Part shown: piece by piece, positions 26,086 through 39,997 of the stretch
How the letters are laid out: each line of letters begins with the position of its first letter
Position numbering within the stretch: the stretch's first letter is position 1
Assembly (NCBI GenBank): GCA_949752795.1
Contig: CATKHW010000422.1
Coordinates: forward strand, 2,976,001-3,040,000
Length of the DNA: 64,000 nucleotides
Direction of reading: 5' to 3'
DNA from: Hyperoodon ampullatus
Taxonomy: Eukaryota; Chordata; Mammalia; Artiodactyla; Ziphiidae
Program-made: the position numbers and the translations under genes
Notes under the pieces: model-generated
Databases searched by the model: none
The model's input: the letters and a program-made list of their open reading frames with translations, nothing else
Told to the model about the DNA's origin: nothing

Positions 26086-27824
26086 CAATTTGGCAGAGGA
26101 TGAAAGGGAAGAGGGAGAACCAATGAGAGAGTAGCTGTTAGGCATTTGGACGGGCACATATCACTGTAATTTCCCGGCAGGAAGAAGAATTAACCAAAGT
26201 CTCAGCCACCCACCGGGAATCAGTATAGATCCTGAACCAAAATTTTGGACTTGCGGTCAGCTCACCAAAAACGAGTTGAAAAATGGAGCTCAGGGGCACA
26301 GCAATTCACAAACTGGCCGAGTAATAAAGGACAACTATCGTCCAAAAATCTGTTGAGGGAAGGCAACGAGGCGGACTTGAAAGCGAGGCAGAATAGCAGG
26401 AAACAGATTTCCAGAGGTACGTTGGAATCGCCTTTAAAGCACAGGAAGAGGGGCACAACTTCGACAATGATGCACTTGGCCAAAAAGGGCGTATGCGTTT
26501 TCTCCTGAATATATTCAGGAGAAAACGCATACGCCCTTTTTGGCCAAGCAAGCAAGCGGGCAATGCAAATCTGCACTACAGAGAAGTATCACTTCCCACC
26601 GGTCAAAAGGGACATCCACAAAATGTGTAAAAACCAGAAAGGCAAGACAGGCCCTGGAGAACAGGGAGCCTTGTTATGCTGATGGGCGGGATGTAAATTG
26701 CCAACTGCCTCTCTGGAGGAGTGCATTGTGTTCCCTAAAACAAGTAAACAACAGAGCTACAGAGCCAAGGGCACTTCCAGTCTAGGGAATATACCTTGGG
26801 AAAACTGAAAATCAAAAAGACACAGCCACCCCAAAATTTAGGGCTGCACTGCTTACAAGGACCTCAACTTGGGTACACCTTAAATATCCCAGGAAATATA
26901 AAAATGGTTCAAAAAATTGTGGTACTTACGTACGATGGAATATCCCTCAGCCATGAAATCAATGTCATAAGACCAGTAGCAGCAAAATGGGTGGATTCAG
27001 GTACGATGATTCTAAGTGAAATAAGTCACACAGAAAAAGAAACTTATCATAAGATATCACTTATGAAGATCCTGTAAACATGGCTACACTTGAACTGAGT
27101 TAGGAAAGAGAACAGTGTCTCACATTTAGAAAACACTCTTATGCCTGCTTAAGGGGGAAGGAGAGGTGGGGTGATGCATAAAACCAGAGTTTGATATAAG
27201 CACAGGTACCGTTCCAAAAACCAACTATGGAATAGACAAGACCTACACCTTCCTCAGTGAAAGGGACTCAAAACCCCATATTTACCGCAGAGGAATATAT
27301 CTGACTAGTAAGAATCTTAAAACCTATGTATTGATAGGTCTCCGTAAGGGAATCAAGTGTGTCTAGACTGGGATAAATATGGCAGCGAGAATCAGCTCAA
27401 ACCCACTATAAAAAGGAATTTCAAAAATAAAACAAAAAAACTGGGAAATTCTTTACAATTCCTTCAGGGTCTCTGATGAAACCTGAAATGACCCTATCTA
27501 CAATGACAGCTGGATGTGGCATAAGGCTGGACACTTGGGACTGAGAGGATTGGTGAGATTGGGTGAGCAAATGCAGACCCTTTAAAGCAATAATGCATGG
27601 CACACATTCCATGGGTCCCAACTCTCCAGGTTGAAGGGAATATTACTACAGATATAACATGTACGGGAATCCTAGAGAATGGACACACTGTGAATACGAA
27701 AGGTTTCTAAAACTCAACGAATAGTCCCTCTCCTGGTGCTCCGGTTTGACTTTCCATCTGCTTTATTATCAACCTCCCAACTTGGAGAGACAGCCCCTTT
27801 AACCTCCTGGTTCGCACAGGTTGC
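26086..27824 (+). repeat. Satellite monomer 16
   Basis: Private changes are tttaccgcag near 27283, gataggtctc near 27337 and gagaatgg near 27680 (a CpG transition). It has C at monomer position 327 and C at 946. The palindrome at 26475-26548 is perfect. Confidence 0.93.
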
Positions 27825-29563
27825 CAATTTGGCAGAGGATGAAAGGGAAGAGGGAGAACCAATGAGAGAGTAGCTGTTAGGCATTTGGACGGGCACATAT
27901 CACTGTAATTTCCCGGCAGGAAGAAGAATTAACCAAAGTCTCAGCCACCCACCGGGAATCAGTATAGATCCTGAACCAAAATTTTGGACTTGCGGTCAGC
28001 TCACCAAAAACGAGTTGAAAAATGGAGCTCAGGGGCACAACAATTCACAAACTGGCCGAGTAATAAAGGACAACTATCGTCCAAAAATCTGTTGAGGGAA
28101 GGCAACGAGGCGGACTTGAAAGCGAGGCAGAATAGCAGGAAACAGATTTCAAGAGGTACGTTGGAATCGCCTTTAAAGCACAGGAAGAGGGGCACAACTT
28201 CGACAATGATGCACTTGGCCAAAAAGGGCGTATGCGTTTTCTCCTGAATATATTCAGGAGAAAACGCATACGCCCTTTTTGGCCAAGCAAGCAAGCGGGC
28301 AATGCAAATCTGCACTACAGAGAAGTATCACTTCCCACCGGTCAAAAGGGACATCCACAAAATGTGTAAAAACCAGAAAGGCAAGACAGGCCCTGGAGAA
28401 CAGGGAGCCTTGTTATGCTGATGGGCGGGATGTAAATTGCCAACTGCCTCTCTGGAGGAGTGCATTGTGTTCCCTAAAACAAGTAAAGAACAGAGCTACA
28501 GAGCCAAGGGCACTTCCAGTCTAGGGAATATACCTTGGGAAAACTGAAAATCAAAAAGACACAGCCACCCCAAAATTTAGGGCTGCACTGCTTACAAGGA
28601 CCTCAACTTGGGTACACCTTAAATATCCCAGGAAATATAAAAATGGTTCAAAAAATTGTGGTACTTACGTACGATGGAATATCCCTCAGCCATGAAATCA
28701 ATGTCATAAGACCAGTAGCAGCAAAATGGGTGGATTCAGGTACGATGATTCTAAGTGAAATAAGTCACAGAGAAAAAGAAACTTATCATAAGATATCACT
28801 TATGAAGATCCTGTAAACATGGCTACACTTGAACTGAGTTAGGAAAGAGAACAGTGTCTCACATTTAGAAAACACTCTTATGCCTGCTTAAGGGGGAAGG
28901 AGAGGTGGGGTGATGCATAAAACCAGAGTTTGATATAAGCACAGGTACCGTTCCAAAAACCAACTATGGAATAGACAAGACCTACACCTTCCTCAGTGAA
29001 AGGGACTCAAAACCCCATATTTCCCGCAGAGGAATATATCTGACTAGTAAGAATCTTAAAACCTATGTATTGATATGTCTCCGTAAGGGAATCAAGTGTG
29101 TCTAGACTGGGATAAATATGGCAGCGAGAATCAGCTCAAACCCACTATAAAAAGGAATTTCAAAAATAAAACAAAAAAACTGGGAAATTCTTTACAATTC
29201 CTTCAGGGTCTCTGATGAAACCTGAAATGACCCTATCTACAATGACAGCTGGATGTGGCATAAGGCTGGACACTTGGGACTGAGAGGATTGGTGAGATTG
29301 GGTGAGCAAATGCAGACCCTTTAAAGCAATAATGCATGGCACACATTCCATGGGTCCCAACTCTCCAGGTTGAAGGGAATATTACTACAGATATAACATG
29401 TACGGGAATCCTAGAGAACGGACACACTGTGAATACGAAAGGTTTCTAAAACTCAACGAATAGTCCCTCTCCTGGTGCTCCGGTTTGACTTTCCATCTGC
29501 TTTATTATCAACCTCCCAACTTGGAGAGACAGCCCCTTTAACCTCCTGGTTCGCACAGGTTGC
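27825..29563 (+). repeat. Satellite monomer 17
   Basis: A private cacaacaattc lies near 28039. It shares agtaaagaac near 28485 with copies 5, 7, 21 and 24. It has A at monomer position 327 and G at 946. The palindrome at 28214-28287 is perfect. Confidence 0.93.
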
Positions 29564-31302
29564 CAATTTGGCAGAGGATGAAAGGGAAGAGGGAGAACCA
29601 ATGAGAGAGTAGCTGTTAGGCATTTGGACGGGCACATATCACTGTAATTTCCCGGCAGGAAGAAGAATTAACCAAAGTCTCAGCCACCCACCGGGAATCA
29701 GTATAGATCCGGAACCAAAATTTTGGACTTGCGGTCAGCTCACCAAAAACGAGTTGAAAAATGGAGCTCAGGGGCACAGCAATTCACAAACTGGCCGAGT
29801 AATAAAGGACAACTATCGTCCAAAAATCTGTTGAGGGAAGGCAACGAGGCGGACTTGAAAGCGAGGCAGAATAGCAGGAAACAGATTTCAAGAGGTACGT
29901 TGGAATCGCCTTTAAAGCACAGGAAGAGGGGCACAACTTCGACAATGATGCACTTGGCCAAAAAGGGCGTATGCGTTTTCTCCTGAATATATTCAGGAGA
30001 AAACGCATACGCCCTTTTTGGCCAAGCAAGCAAGCGGGCAATGCAAATCTGCACTACAGAGAAGTATCACTTCCCACCGGTCAAAAGGGACATCCACAAA
30101 ATGTGTAAAAACCAGAAAGGCAAGACAGGCCCTGGAGAACAGGGAGCCTTTTTATGCTGATGGGCGGGATGTAAATTGCCAACTGCCTCTCTGGAGGAGT
30201 GCATTGTGTTCCCTAAAACAAGTAAACAACAGAGCTACAGAGCCAAGGGCACTTCCAGTCTAGGGAATATACCTTGGGAAAACTGAAAATCAAAAAGACA
30301 CAGCCACCCCAAAATTTAGGGCTGCACTGCTTACAAGGACCTCAACTTGGGTACACCTTAAATATCCCAGGAAATATAAAAATGGTTCAAAAAATTGTGG
30401 TACTTACGTACGATGGAATATCCCTCAGCCATGAAATCAATGTCATAAGACCAGTAGCAGCAAAATGGGTGGATTCAGGTACGATGATTCTAAGTGAAAT
30501 AAGTCACACAGAAAAAGAAACTTATCATAAGATATCACTTATGAAGATCCTGTAAACATGGCTACACTTGAACTGAGTTAGGAAAGAGAACAGTGTCTCA
30601 CATTTAGAAAACACTCTTATGCCTGCTTAAGGGGGAAGGAGAGGTGGGGTGATGCATAAAACCAGAGTTTGATATAAGCACAGGTACCGTTCCAAAAACC
30701 AACTATGGAATAGACAAGACCTACACCTTCCTCAGTGAAAGGGACTCAAAACCCCATATTTCCCGCAGAGGAATATATCCGACTAGTAAGAATCTTAAAA
30801 CCTATGTATTGATATGTCTCCGTAAGGGAATCAAGTGTGTCTAGACTGGGATAAATATGGCAGCGAGAATCAGCTCAAACGCACTATAAAAAGGAATTTC
30901 AAAAATAAAACTAAAAAACTGGGAAATTCTTTACAATTCCTTCAGGGTCTCTGATGAAACCTGAAATGACCCTATCTACAATGACAGCTGGATGTGGCAT
31001 AAGGCTGGACACTTGGGACTGAGAGGATTGGTGAGATTGGGTGAGCAAATGCAGACCCTTTAAAGCAATAATGCATGGCACACATTCCATGGGTCCCAAC
31101 TCTCCAGGTTGAAGGGAATATTACTACAGATATAACATGTACGGGAATCCTAGAGAACGGACACACTGTGAATACGAAAGGTTTCTAAAACTCAACGAAT
31201 AGTCCCTCTCCTGGTGCTCCGGTTTGACTTTCCATCTGCTTTATTATCAACCTCCCAACTTGGAGAGACAGCCCCTTTAACCTCCTGGTTCGCACAGGTT
31301 GC
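29564..31302 (+). repeat. Satellite monomer 18
   Basis: The tail carries atatccgac near 30779, caaacgcac near 30881 and ctaaaaaac near 30911, all repeated one monomer later in copy 19. The front has ccggaacc and a private gcctttttatg near 30151. The palindrome at 29953-30026 is perfect. Confidence 0.93.
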
Positions 31303-33041
31303 CAATTTGGCAGAGGATGAAAGGAAAGAGGGAGAACCAGTGAGAGAGTAGCTGTTAGGCATTTGGACGGGCACATATCACTGTAATTTCCCGGCAGGAA
31401 GAAGAATTAACCAAAGTCTCAGCCACCCACCGGGAATCAGTATAGATCCTAAACCAAAATTTTGGACTTGCGGTCAGCTCACCAAAAACGTGTTGAAAAA
31501 TGGAGCTCAGGGGCACAGCAATTCACAAACTGGCCGAGTAATAAAGGACAACTATCGTCCAAAAATCTGTTGAGGGAAGGCAACGTGGCGGACTTGAAAG
31601 CGAGGCAGAATAGCAGGAAACAGATTTCAAGAGGTACGTTGGAATCGCCTTTAAAGCACAGGAAGAGGGGCACAACTTCGACAATGATGCACTTGGCCAA
31701 AAAGGGCGTATGCGTTTTCTCCTGAATATATTCAGGAGAAAACGCATACGCCCTTTTTGGCCAAGCAAGCAAGCGGGCAATGCAAATCTGCACTACAGAG
31801 AAGTATCACTTCCCACCGGTCAAAAGGGACATCCACAAAATGTGTAAAAACCAGAAAGGCAAGACAGGCCCTGGAGAACAGGGAGCCTTGTTATGCTGAT
31901 GGGCGGGATGTAAATTGCCAACTGCCTCTCTGGAGGAGTGCATTGTGTTCCCTAAAACAAGTAAACAACAGAGCTACAGAGCCAAGGGCACTTCCAGTCT
32001 AGGGAATATACCTTGGGAAAACTGAAAATCAAAAAGACACAGCCACCCCAAAATTTAGGGCTGCACTGCTTACAAGGACCTCAACTTGGGTACACCTTAA
32101 ATATCCCAGGAAATATAAAAATGGTTCAAAAAATTGTGGTACTTACGTACGATGGAATATCCCTCAGCCATGAAATCAATGTCATAAGACCAGTAGCAGC
32201 AAAATGGGTGGATTCAGGTACGATGATTCTAAGTGAAATACGTCACAGAGAAAAAGAAACTTATCATAAGATATCACTTATGAAGATCCTGTAAACATGG
32301 CTACACTTGAACTGAGTTAGGAAAGAGAACAGTGTCTCACATTTAGAAAACACTCTTATGCCTGCTTAAGGGGGAAGGAGAGGTGGGGTGATGCATAAAA
32401 GCAGAGTTTGATATAAGCACAGGTACCGTTCCAAAAACCAACTATGGAATAGACAAGACCTACACCTTCCTCAGTGAAAGGGACTCAAAACCCCATATTT
32501 CCCGCAGAGGAATATATCCGACTAGTAAGAATCTTAAAACCTATGTATTGATATGTCTCCGTAAGGGAATCAAGTGTGTCTAGACTGGGATAAATATGGC
32601 AGCGAGAATCAGCTCAAACGCACTATAAAAAGGAATTTCAAAAATAAAACTAAAAAACTGGGAAATTCTTTACAATTCCTTCAGGGTCTCTGATGAAACC
32701 TGAAATGACCCTATCTACAATGACAGCTGGATGTGGCATAAGGCTGGACACTTGGGACTGAGAGGATTGGTGAGATTGGGTGAGCAAATGCAGACCCTTT
32801 AAAGCAATAATGCATGGCACACATTCCATGGGTCCCAACTCTCCAGGTTGAAGGGAATATTACTACAGATATAACATGTACGGGAATCCTAGAGAACGGA
32901 CACACTGTGAATACGAAAGGTTTCTAAAACTCAACGAATAGTCCCTCTCCTGGTGCTCCGGTTTGACTTTCCATCTGCTTTATTATCAACCTCCCAACTT
33001 GGAGAGACAGCCCCTTTAACCTCCTGGTTCGCACAGGTTGC
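31303..33041 (+). repeat. Satellite monomer 19
   Basis: The front has ccagtgag near 31339, shared only with copy 20. The tail variants atatccgac, caaacgcac and ctaaaaaac match copy 18. Private changes are aaggaaag near 31325, cctaaacc near 31450, aacgtgttg near 31491, caacgtggc near 31586, aatacgtcac near 32241 and aaaagcag near 32401. The palindrome at 31692-31765 is perfect. Confidence 0.93.
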
Positions 33042-34780
33042 CAATTTGGCAGAGGATGAAAGGGAAGAGGGAAAACCAGTGAGAGAGTAGCTGTTAGGCA
33101 TTTGGACGGGCACATATCACTGTAATTTCCCGGCAGGAAGAAGAATTAACCAAAGTCTCAGCCACCCACCGGGAATCAGTATAGATCCTGAACCAAAATT
33201 TTGGACTTGCGGTCAGCTCACCAAAAACGAGTTGAAAAATGGAGCTCAGGGGCACAGCAATTCACAAACTGGCCGAGTAATAAAGGACAACTATCGTCCA
33301 AAAATCTGTTGAGGGAAGGCAACGAGGCGGACTTGAAAGCGAGGCAGAATAGCAGGAAACAGATTTCAAGAGGTATGTTGGAATCGCCTTTAGAGCACAG
33401 GAAGAGGGGCACAACTTCGACAATGATGCACTTGGCCAAAAAGGGCGTATGCGTTTTCTCCTGAATATATTCAGGAGAAAACGCATACGCCCTTTTTGGC
33501 CAAGCAAGCAAGCGGGCAATGCAAATCTGCACTACAGAGAAGTATCACTTCCCACCGGTCAAAAGGGACATCCACAAAATGTGTAAAAACCAGAAAGGCA
33601 AGACAGGCCCTGGAGAACAGGGAGCCTTGTTATGCTGATGGGCGGGATGTAAATTGCCAACTGCCTCTCTGGAGGAGTGCATTGTGTTCCCTAAAACAAG
33701 TAAACAACAGAGCTACAGAGCCAAGGGCACTTCCAGTCTAGGGAATATACCTTGGGAAAACTGAAAATCAAAAAGACACAGCCACCCCAAAATTTAGGGC
33801 TGCACTGCTTACAAGGACCTCAACTTGGGTACACCTTAAATATCCCAGGAAATATAAAAATGGTTCAAAAAATTGTGGTACTTACGTACGATGGAATATC
33901 CCTCACCCATGAAATCAATGTCATAAGTCCAGTAGCAGCAAAATGCGTGGATTCAGGTACGATGATTCTAAGTGAAATAAGTCACAGAGAAAAAGAAACT
34001 TATCATAAGATATCACTTATGAAGATCCTGTAAACATGGCTACACTTGAACTGAGTTAGGAAAGAGAACAGTGTCTCACATTTAGAAAACACTCTTATGC
34101 CTGCTTAAGGGGGAAGGAGAGGTGGGGTGATGCATAAAACCAGAGTTTGATATAAGCACAGGTACCGTTCCAAAAACCAACTATGGAATAGACAAGACCT
34201 ACACCTTCCTCAGTGAAAGGGACTCAAAACCCCATATTTCCCGCAGAGGAATATATCTGACTAGTAAGAATCTTAAAACCTATGTATTGATATGTCTCCG
34301 TAAGGGAATCAAGTGTGTCTAGACTGGGATAAATATGGCAGCGAGAATCAGCTCAAACCCACTATAAAAAGGAATTTCAAAAATAAAACAAAAAAACTGG
34401 GAAATTCTTTACAATTCCTTCAGGGTCTCTGATGAAACCTGAAATGACCCTATCTACAATGACAGCTGGATGTGGCATAAGGCTGGACACTTGGGACTGA
34501 GAGGATTGGTGAGATTGGGTGAGCAAATGCAGACCCTTTAAAGCAATAATGCATGGCACACATTCCATGGGTCCCAACTCTCCAGGTTGAAGGGAATATT
34601 ACTACAGATATAACATGTACGGGAATCCTAGAGAACGGACACACTGTGAATACGAAAGGTTTCTAAAACTCAACGAATAGTCCCTCTCCTGGTGCTCCGG
34701 TTTGACTTTCCATCTGCTTTATTATCAACCTCCCAACTTGGAGAGACAGCCCCTTTAACCTCCTGGTTCGCACAGGTTGC
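33042..34780 (+). repeat. Satellite monomer 20
   Basis: It begins with gaaaaccagtg near 33072 (shared in part with copy 19). Private changes are aggtatgttg near 33376 (CpG transition), ctcacccatg near 33906, aagtccag near 33929 and atgcgtgg near 33946. It has tttagagcac. The palindrome at 33431-33504 is perfect. Confidence 0.93.
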
Positions 34781-37464
34781 CAATTTGGCAGAGGATGAAA
34801 GGGAAGAGGGAGAACCAATGAGAGAGTAGCTGTTAGGCATTTGGACGGGCACATATCACTGTAATTTCCCGGCAGGAAGAAGAATTAACCAAAGTCTCAG
34901 CCACCCACCGGGAATCAGTATAGATCCTGAACCAAAATTTTGGACTTGCGGTCAGCTCACCAAAAACGAGTTGAAAAATGGAGCTCAGGGGCACAGCAAT
35001 TCACAATCTGGCCGAGTAATAAAGGACAACTATCGTCCAAAAATCTGTTGAGGGAAGGCAACGAGGCGGACTTGAAAGCGAGGCAGAATAGCAGGAAACA
35101 GATTTCAAGAGGTACGTTGGAATCGCCTTTAGAGCACAGGAAGAGGGGCACAACTTCGACAATGATGCACTTGGCCAAAAAGGGCGTATGCGTTTTCTCC
35201 TGAATATATTCAGGAGAAAACGCATACGCCCTTTTTGGCCAAGCAAGCAAGCGGGCAATGCAAATCTGCGCTACAGAGAAGTATCACTTCCCACCGGTCA
35301 AAAGGGACATCCACAAAATGTGTAAAAACCAGAAAGGCAAGACAGGTCCTGGAGAACAGGGAGCCTTGTTATGCTGATGGGTGGGATGTAAATTGCCAAC
35401 TGCCTCTCTGGAGGAGTGCATTGTGTTCCCTAAAACAAGTAAAGAACAGAGCTACAGAGCCAAGGGCACTTCCAGTCTAGGGAATATACCTTGGGAAAAC
35501 TGAAAATCAAAAAGACACAGCCACCCCAAAATTTAGGGCTGCACTGCTTACAAGGACCTCAACTTGGGTACACCTTAAATATCCCAGGAAATATAAAAAT
35601 GGTTCAAAAAATTGTGGTACTTACGTACGATGGAATATCCCTCAGCCATGAAATCAATGTCATAAGACCAGTAGCAGCAAAATGGGTGGATTCAGGTACG
35701 ATGATTCTAAGTGAAATAAGTCACACAGAAAAAGAAACTTATCATAAGATATCACTTATGAAGATCCTGTAAACATGGCTACTCTTGAACTGAGTTAGGA
35801 AAGAGAACAGTGTCTCACATTTAGAAAACACTCTTATGCCTGCTTAAGGGGGAAGGAGAGGTGGGGTGATGCATAAAACCAGAGTTTGATATAAGCACAG
35901 GTACCGTTCCAAAAACCAGCTATGGAATAGCCAAGACCTACACCTTCCTCAGTGAAAGGGACTCAAAACCCCATATTTCCCGCAGAGGAATATATCTGAC
36001 TAGTAAGAATCTTAAAACCTATGTATTGATATGTCTCCGTAAGGGAAACAAGTGTGTCTAGACTGGGATAAATATGGCAGCGAGAATCAGCTCAAACCCA
36101 CAATAAAAAGGAATTTCAAAAATAAAACAAAAAAACTGGGAAATTCTTTACAATTCCTTCAAGGTCTCTTTTGAAACCTGAAATGACCCTATCTACAATG
36201 ACAGCTGGATGTGGCATAAGGCTGGACACTTGGGACTGAGAGGATTGGTGAGATTGGGTGAGCAAATGCAGACCCTTTAAAGCAATAATGCATGGCACAC
36301 TTTCCATTGGTCCCAACTCTCCAGGTTGAAGGGAATATTACTACAGATATAACATGTACGGGAATCCTAGAGAACGGACACACTGTGAATATGAAAGGTT
36401 TCTAAAACTCAACGAATAGTCCCTCTCCTGGTGCTCCGGTTTGACTTTCCATCTGCTTTATTATCAACCTCCCAACTTGGAGAGACAGCCCCTTTAACCT
36501 CCTTGATCGCACAGGTTGCCAATTTGGCAGAGGATGAAAGGGAAGAGGGAGAACCAATGAGAGAATAGCTGTTAGGCATTTGGACGGGCACATATCACTG
36601 TAATTTCCCGGCAGGAAGAAGAATTAACCAAAGTCTCAGCCACCCAGCGGGAATCAGTATAGATCCTGAACCAAAATTTTGGACTTGCGGTCAGCTCACC
36701 AAAAACGAGTTGAAAAATGGAGCTCAGGGGCGCAGCAATTCACAAACTGGCCGAGTAATAAAGGACAACTATCGTCCAAAAATCTGTTGAAGGAAGGCAA
36801 TGAGGCGGACTTGAAAGCGTGGCAGAATAGCAGGAAACAGATTTCAAGAGGTACGTTGGAATCGCCTTTAAAGCACAGGAAGAGGGGCACAACTTCGACA
36901 ATGATGCACTTGGCCAAAAAGGGCGTATGCGTTTTCTCCTGAATATATTCAGGAGAAAACGCATACGCCCTTTTTGGCCAAGCAAGCAAGCGGGCAATGC
37001 AAATCTGCACTACAAAGAAGTATCACTTCCCACCGGTCAAAGGGGATATCCACAAAATGTGTAAAAACCAGAAAGGCAAGACAGGCCCTGGAGAACAGGG
37101 TGCCTTGTTATGCTGATGGGCGGGATGTAAATTGCCAACTGCCTCTCTGGAGGAGTGCATTGTGTTCCCTAAAACAAGTAAACAACAGAGCTACAGAGCC
37201 AAGGGCACTTCCAGTCTAGGGAATATACCTTGGGAAAACTGAAAATCAAAAAGACACAGCCACCCCAAAATTTAGGGCTGCACTGCTTACAAGGACCTCA
37301 ACTTGGGTACACCTTAAATATCCCAGGAAATATAAAAATGGTTCAAAAAATTGTGGTACTTACGTACGATGGAATATCCCTCAGCCATGAAATCAATGTC
37401 ATAAGACCAGTAGCAGCAAAATGGGTGGATTCAGGTACGATGATTCTAAGTGAAATAAGTCACA
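34087..37464 (+). repeat. Three-monomer-spaced duplicated block, left unit
   Basis: About 3.38 kb that recurs exactly 5,217 bp downstream. I saw four substitutions between units: 35347/40564, 36444/41661, 37042/42259 and 37076/42293. The left limit is 34086 (A versus G) and the right limit is 37465 (C versus G). Confidence 0.8.
34781..36519 (+). repeat. Satellite monomer 21 (twin of copy 24)
   Basis: This copy is divergent and carries a linked set of changes shared only with copy 24: cacaatctgg near 35007, ctgcgctac near 35270, accagctatgg near 35918, atagccaag near 35931, gggaaacaag near 36047, cacaataaaa near 36102 (which removes the TATA-like motif), cactttccattgg near 36301, aatatgaaagg near 36392 and ccttgatcgc near 36504. 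A private aggtcctgg lies at 35347. The palindrome at 35170-35243 is perfect. Confidence 0.93.
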
Positions 37465-38258
37465 CAGAAAAAGAAACTTATCATAAGATATCACTTATGA
37501 AGATCCTGTAAACATGGCTACACTTGAACTGAGTTAGGAAAGAGAACAGTGTCTCACATTTAGGAAACACTCTTATGCCTGCTTAAGGGGGAAGGAGAGG
37601 TGGGGTGATGCATAAAACCAGAGTTTGATATAAGCACAGGTACCGTTCCAAAAACCAACTATGGAATAGACAAGACCTACACCTTCCTCAGTGAAAGGGA
37701 CTCAAAACCCCATATTTCCCGCAGAGGAATATATCTGACTAGTAAGAATCTTAAAACCTATGTATTGATATGTCTCCGTAAGGGAATCAAGTGTGTCTAG
37801 ACTGGGATAAATATGGCAGCGAGAATCAGCTCAAACCCACTATAAAAAGGAATTTCAAAAATAAAACAAAAAAACTGGGAAATTCTTTACAATTCCTTCA
37901 GGGTCTCTGATGAAACCTGAAATGACCCTATCTACAATGACAGCTGGATGTGGCATAAGGCTGGACACTTGGGACTGAGAGGATTGGTGAGATTGGGTGA
38001 GCAAATGCAGACCCTTTAAAGCAATAATGCATGGCACACATTCCATGGGTCCCAACTCTCCAGGTTGAAGGGAATATTACTACAGATATAACATGTACGG
38101 GAATCCTAGAGAACGGACACACTGTGAATACGAAAGGTTTCTAAAACTCAACGAATAGTCCCTCTCCTGGTGCTCCGGTTTGACTTTCCATCTGCTTTAT
38201 TATCAACCTCCCAACTTGGAGAGACAGCCCCTTTAACCTCCTGGTTCGCACAGGTTGC
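36520..38258 (+). repeat. Satellite monomer 22 (minor subfamily; twin of copy 25)
   Basis: It carries the minor-subfamily set G213, T282, T301, T528 and T582. It adds gagaatagc near 36565, cccagcggg near 36647 and gttgaagg near 36787, shared only with copy 25. A private G lies at 37042. It has taggaaac near 37562, as do copies 23, 25 and 26. The palindrome at 36909-36982 is perfect. Confidence 0.93.
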
Positions 38259-39997
38259 CAATTTGGCAGAGGATGAAAGGGAAGAGGGAGAACCAATGAG
38301 AGAGTAGCTGTTAGGCATTTGGACGGGCACATATCACTGTAATTTCCCGGCAGGAAGAAGAATTAACCAAAGTCTCAGCCACCCACCGGGAATCAGTATA
38401 GATCCTGAACCAAAATTTTGGACTTGCGGTCAGCTCACCAAAAACGAGTTGAAAAATGGAGCTCAGGGGCACAGCAATTCACAAACTGGCCGAGTAATAA
38501 AGGACAACTATCGTCCAAAAATCTGTTGAGGGAAGGCAACGAGGCGGACTTGAAAGCGAGGCAGAATAGCAGGAAACAGATTTCCAGAGGTACGTTGGAA
38601 TCGCCTTTAAAGCACAGGAAGAGGGGCACAACTTCGACAATGATGCACTTGGCCAAAAAGGGCGTATGCGTTTTCTCCTGAATATATTCAGGAGAAAACG
38701 CATACGCCCTTTTTGGCCAAGCAAGCAAGCGGGCAATGCAAATCTGCACTACAAAGAAGTATCACTTCCCACCGGTCAAAAGGGACATCCACAAAATGTG
38801 TAAAAACCAGAAAGGCAAGACAGGCCCTGGAGAACAGGGAGCCTTGTTATGCTGATGGGCGGGATGTAAATTGCCAACTGCCTCTCTGGAGGAGTGCATT
38901 GTGTTCCCTAAAACAAGTAAACAACAGAGCTACAGAGCCAAGGGCACTTCCAGTCTAGGGAATATACCTTGGGAAAACTGAAAATCAAAAAGACACAGCC
39001 ACCCCAAAATTTAGGGCTGCACTGCTTACAAGGACCTCAACTTGGGTACACCTTAAATATCCCAGGAAATATAAAAATGGTTCAAAAAATTGTGGTACTT
39101 ACGTACGATGGAATATCCCTCAGCCATGAAATCAATGTCATAAGACCAGTAGCAGCAAAATGGGTGGATTCAGGTACGATGATTCTAAGTGAAATAAGTC
39201 ACACAGAAAAAGAAACTTATCATAAGATATCACTTATGAAGATCCTGTAAACATGGCTACACTTGAACTGAGTTAGGAAAGAGAACAGTGTCTCACATTT
39301 AGGAAACACTCTTATGCCTGCTTAAGGGGGAAGGAGAGGTGGGGTGATGCATAAAACCAGAGTTTGATATAAGCACAGGTACCGTTCCAAAAACCAACTA
39401 TGGAATAGACAAGACCTACACCTTCCTCAGTGAAAGGGACTCAAAACCCCATATTTCCCGCAGAGGAATATATCTGACTAGTAAGAATCTTAAAACCTAT
39501 GTATTGATATGTCTCCGTAAGGGAATCAAGTGTGTCTAGACTGGGATAAATATGGCAGCGAGAATCAGCTCAAACCCACTATAAAAAGGAATTTCAAAAA
39601 TAAAACAAAAAAACTGGGAAATTCTTTACAATTCCTTCAGGGTCTCTGATGAAACCTGAAATGACCCTATCTACAATGACAGCTGGATGTGGCATAAGGC
39701 TGGACACTTGGGACTGAGAGGATTGGTGAGATTGGGTGAGCAAATGCAGACCCTTTAAAGCAATAATGCATGGCACACATTCCATGGGTCCCAACTCTCC
39801 AGGTTGAAGGGAATATTACTACAGATATAACATGTACGGGAATCCTAGAGAACGGACACACTGTGAATACGAAAGGTTTCTAAAACTCAACGAATAGTCC
39901 CTCTCCTGGTGCTCCGGTTTGACTTTCCATCTGCTTTATTATCAACCTCCCAACTTGGAGAGACAGCCCCTTTAACCTCCTGGTTCGCACAGGTTGC
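38259..39997 (+). repeat. Satellite monomer 23
   Basis: This copy is near consensus, with C at monomer positions 327 and 946 and taggaaac near 39302. It is the third unit of the three-monomer block 21-23. The palindrome at 38648-38721 is perfect. Confidence 0.93.
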
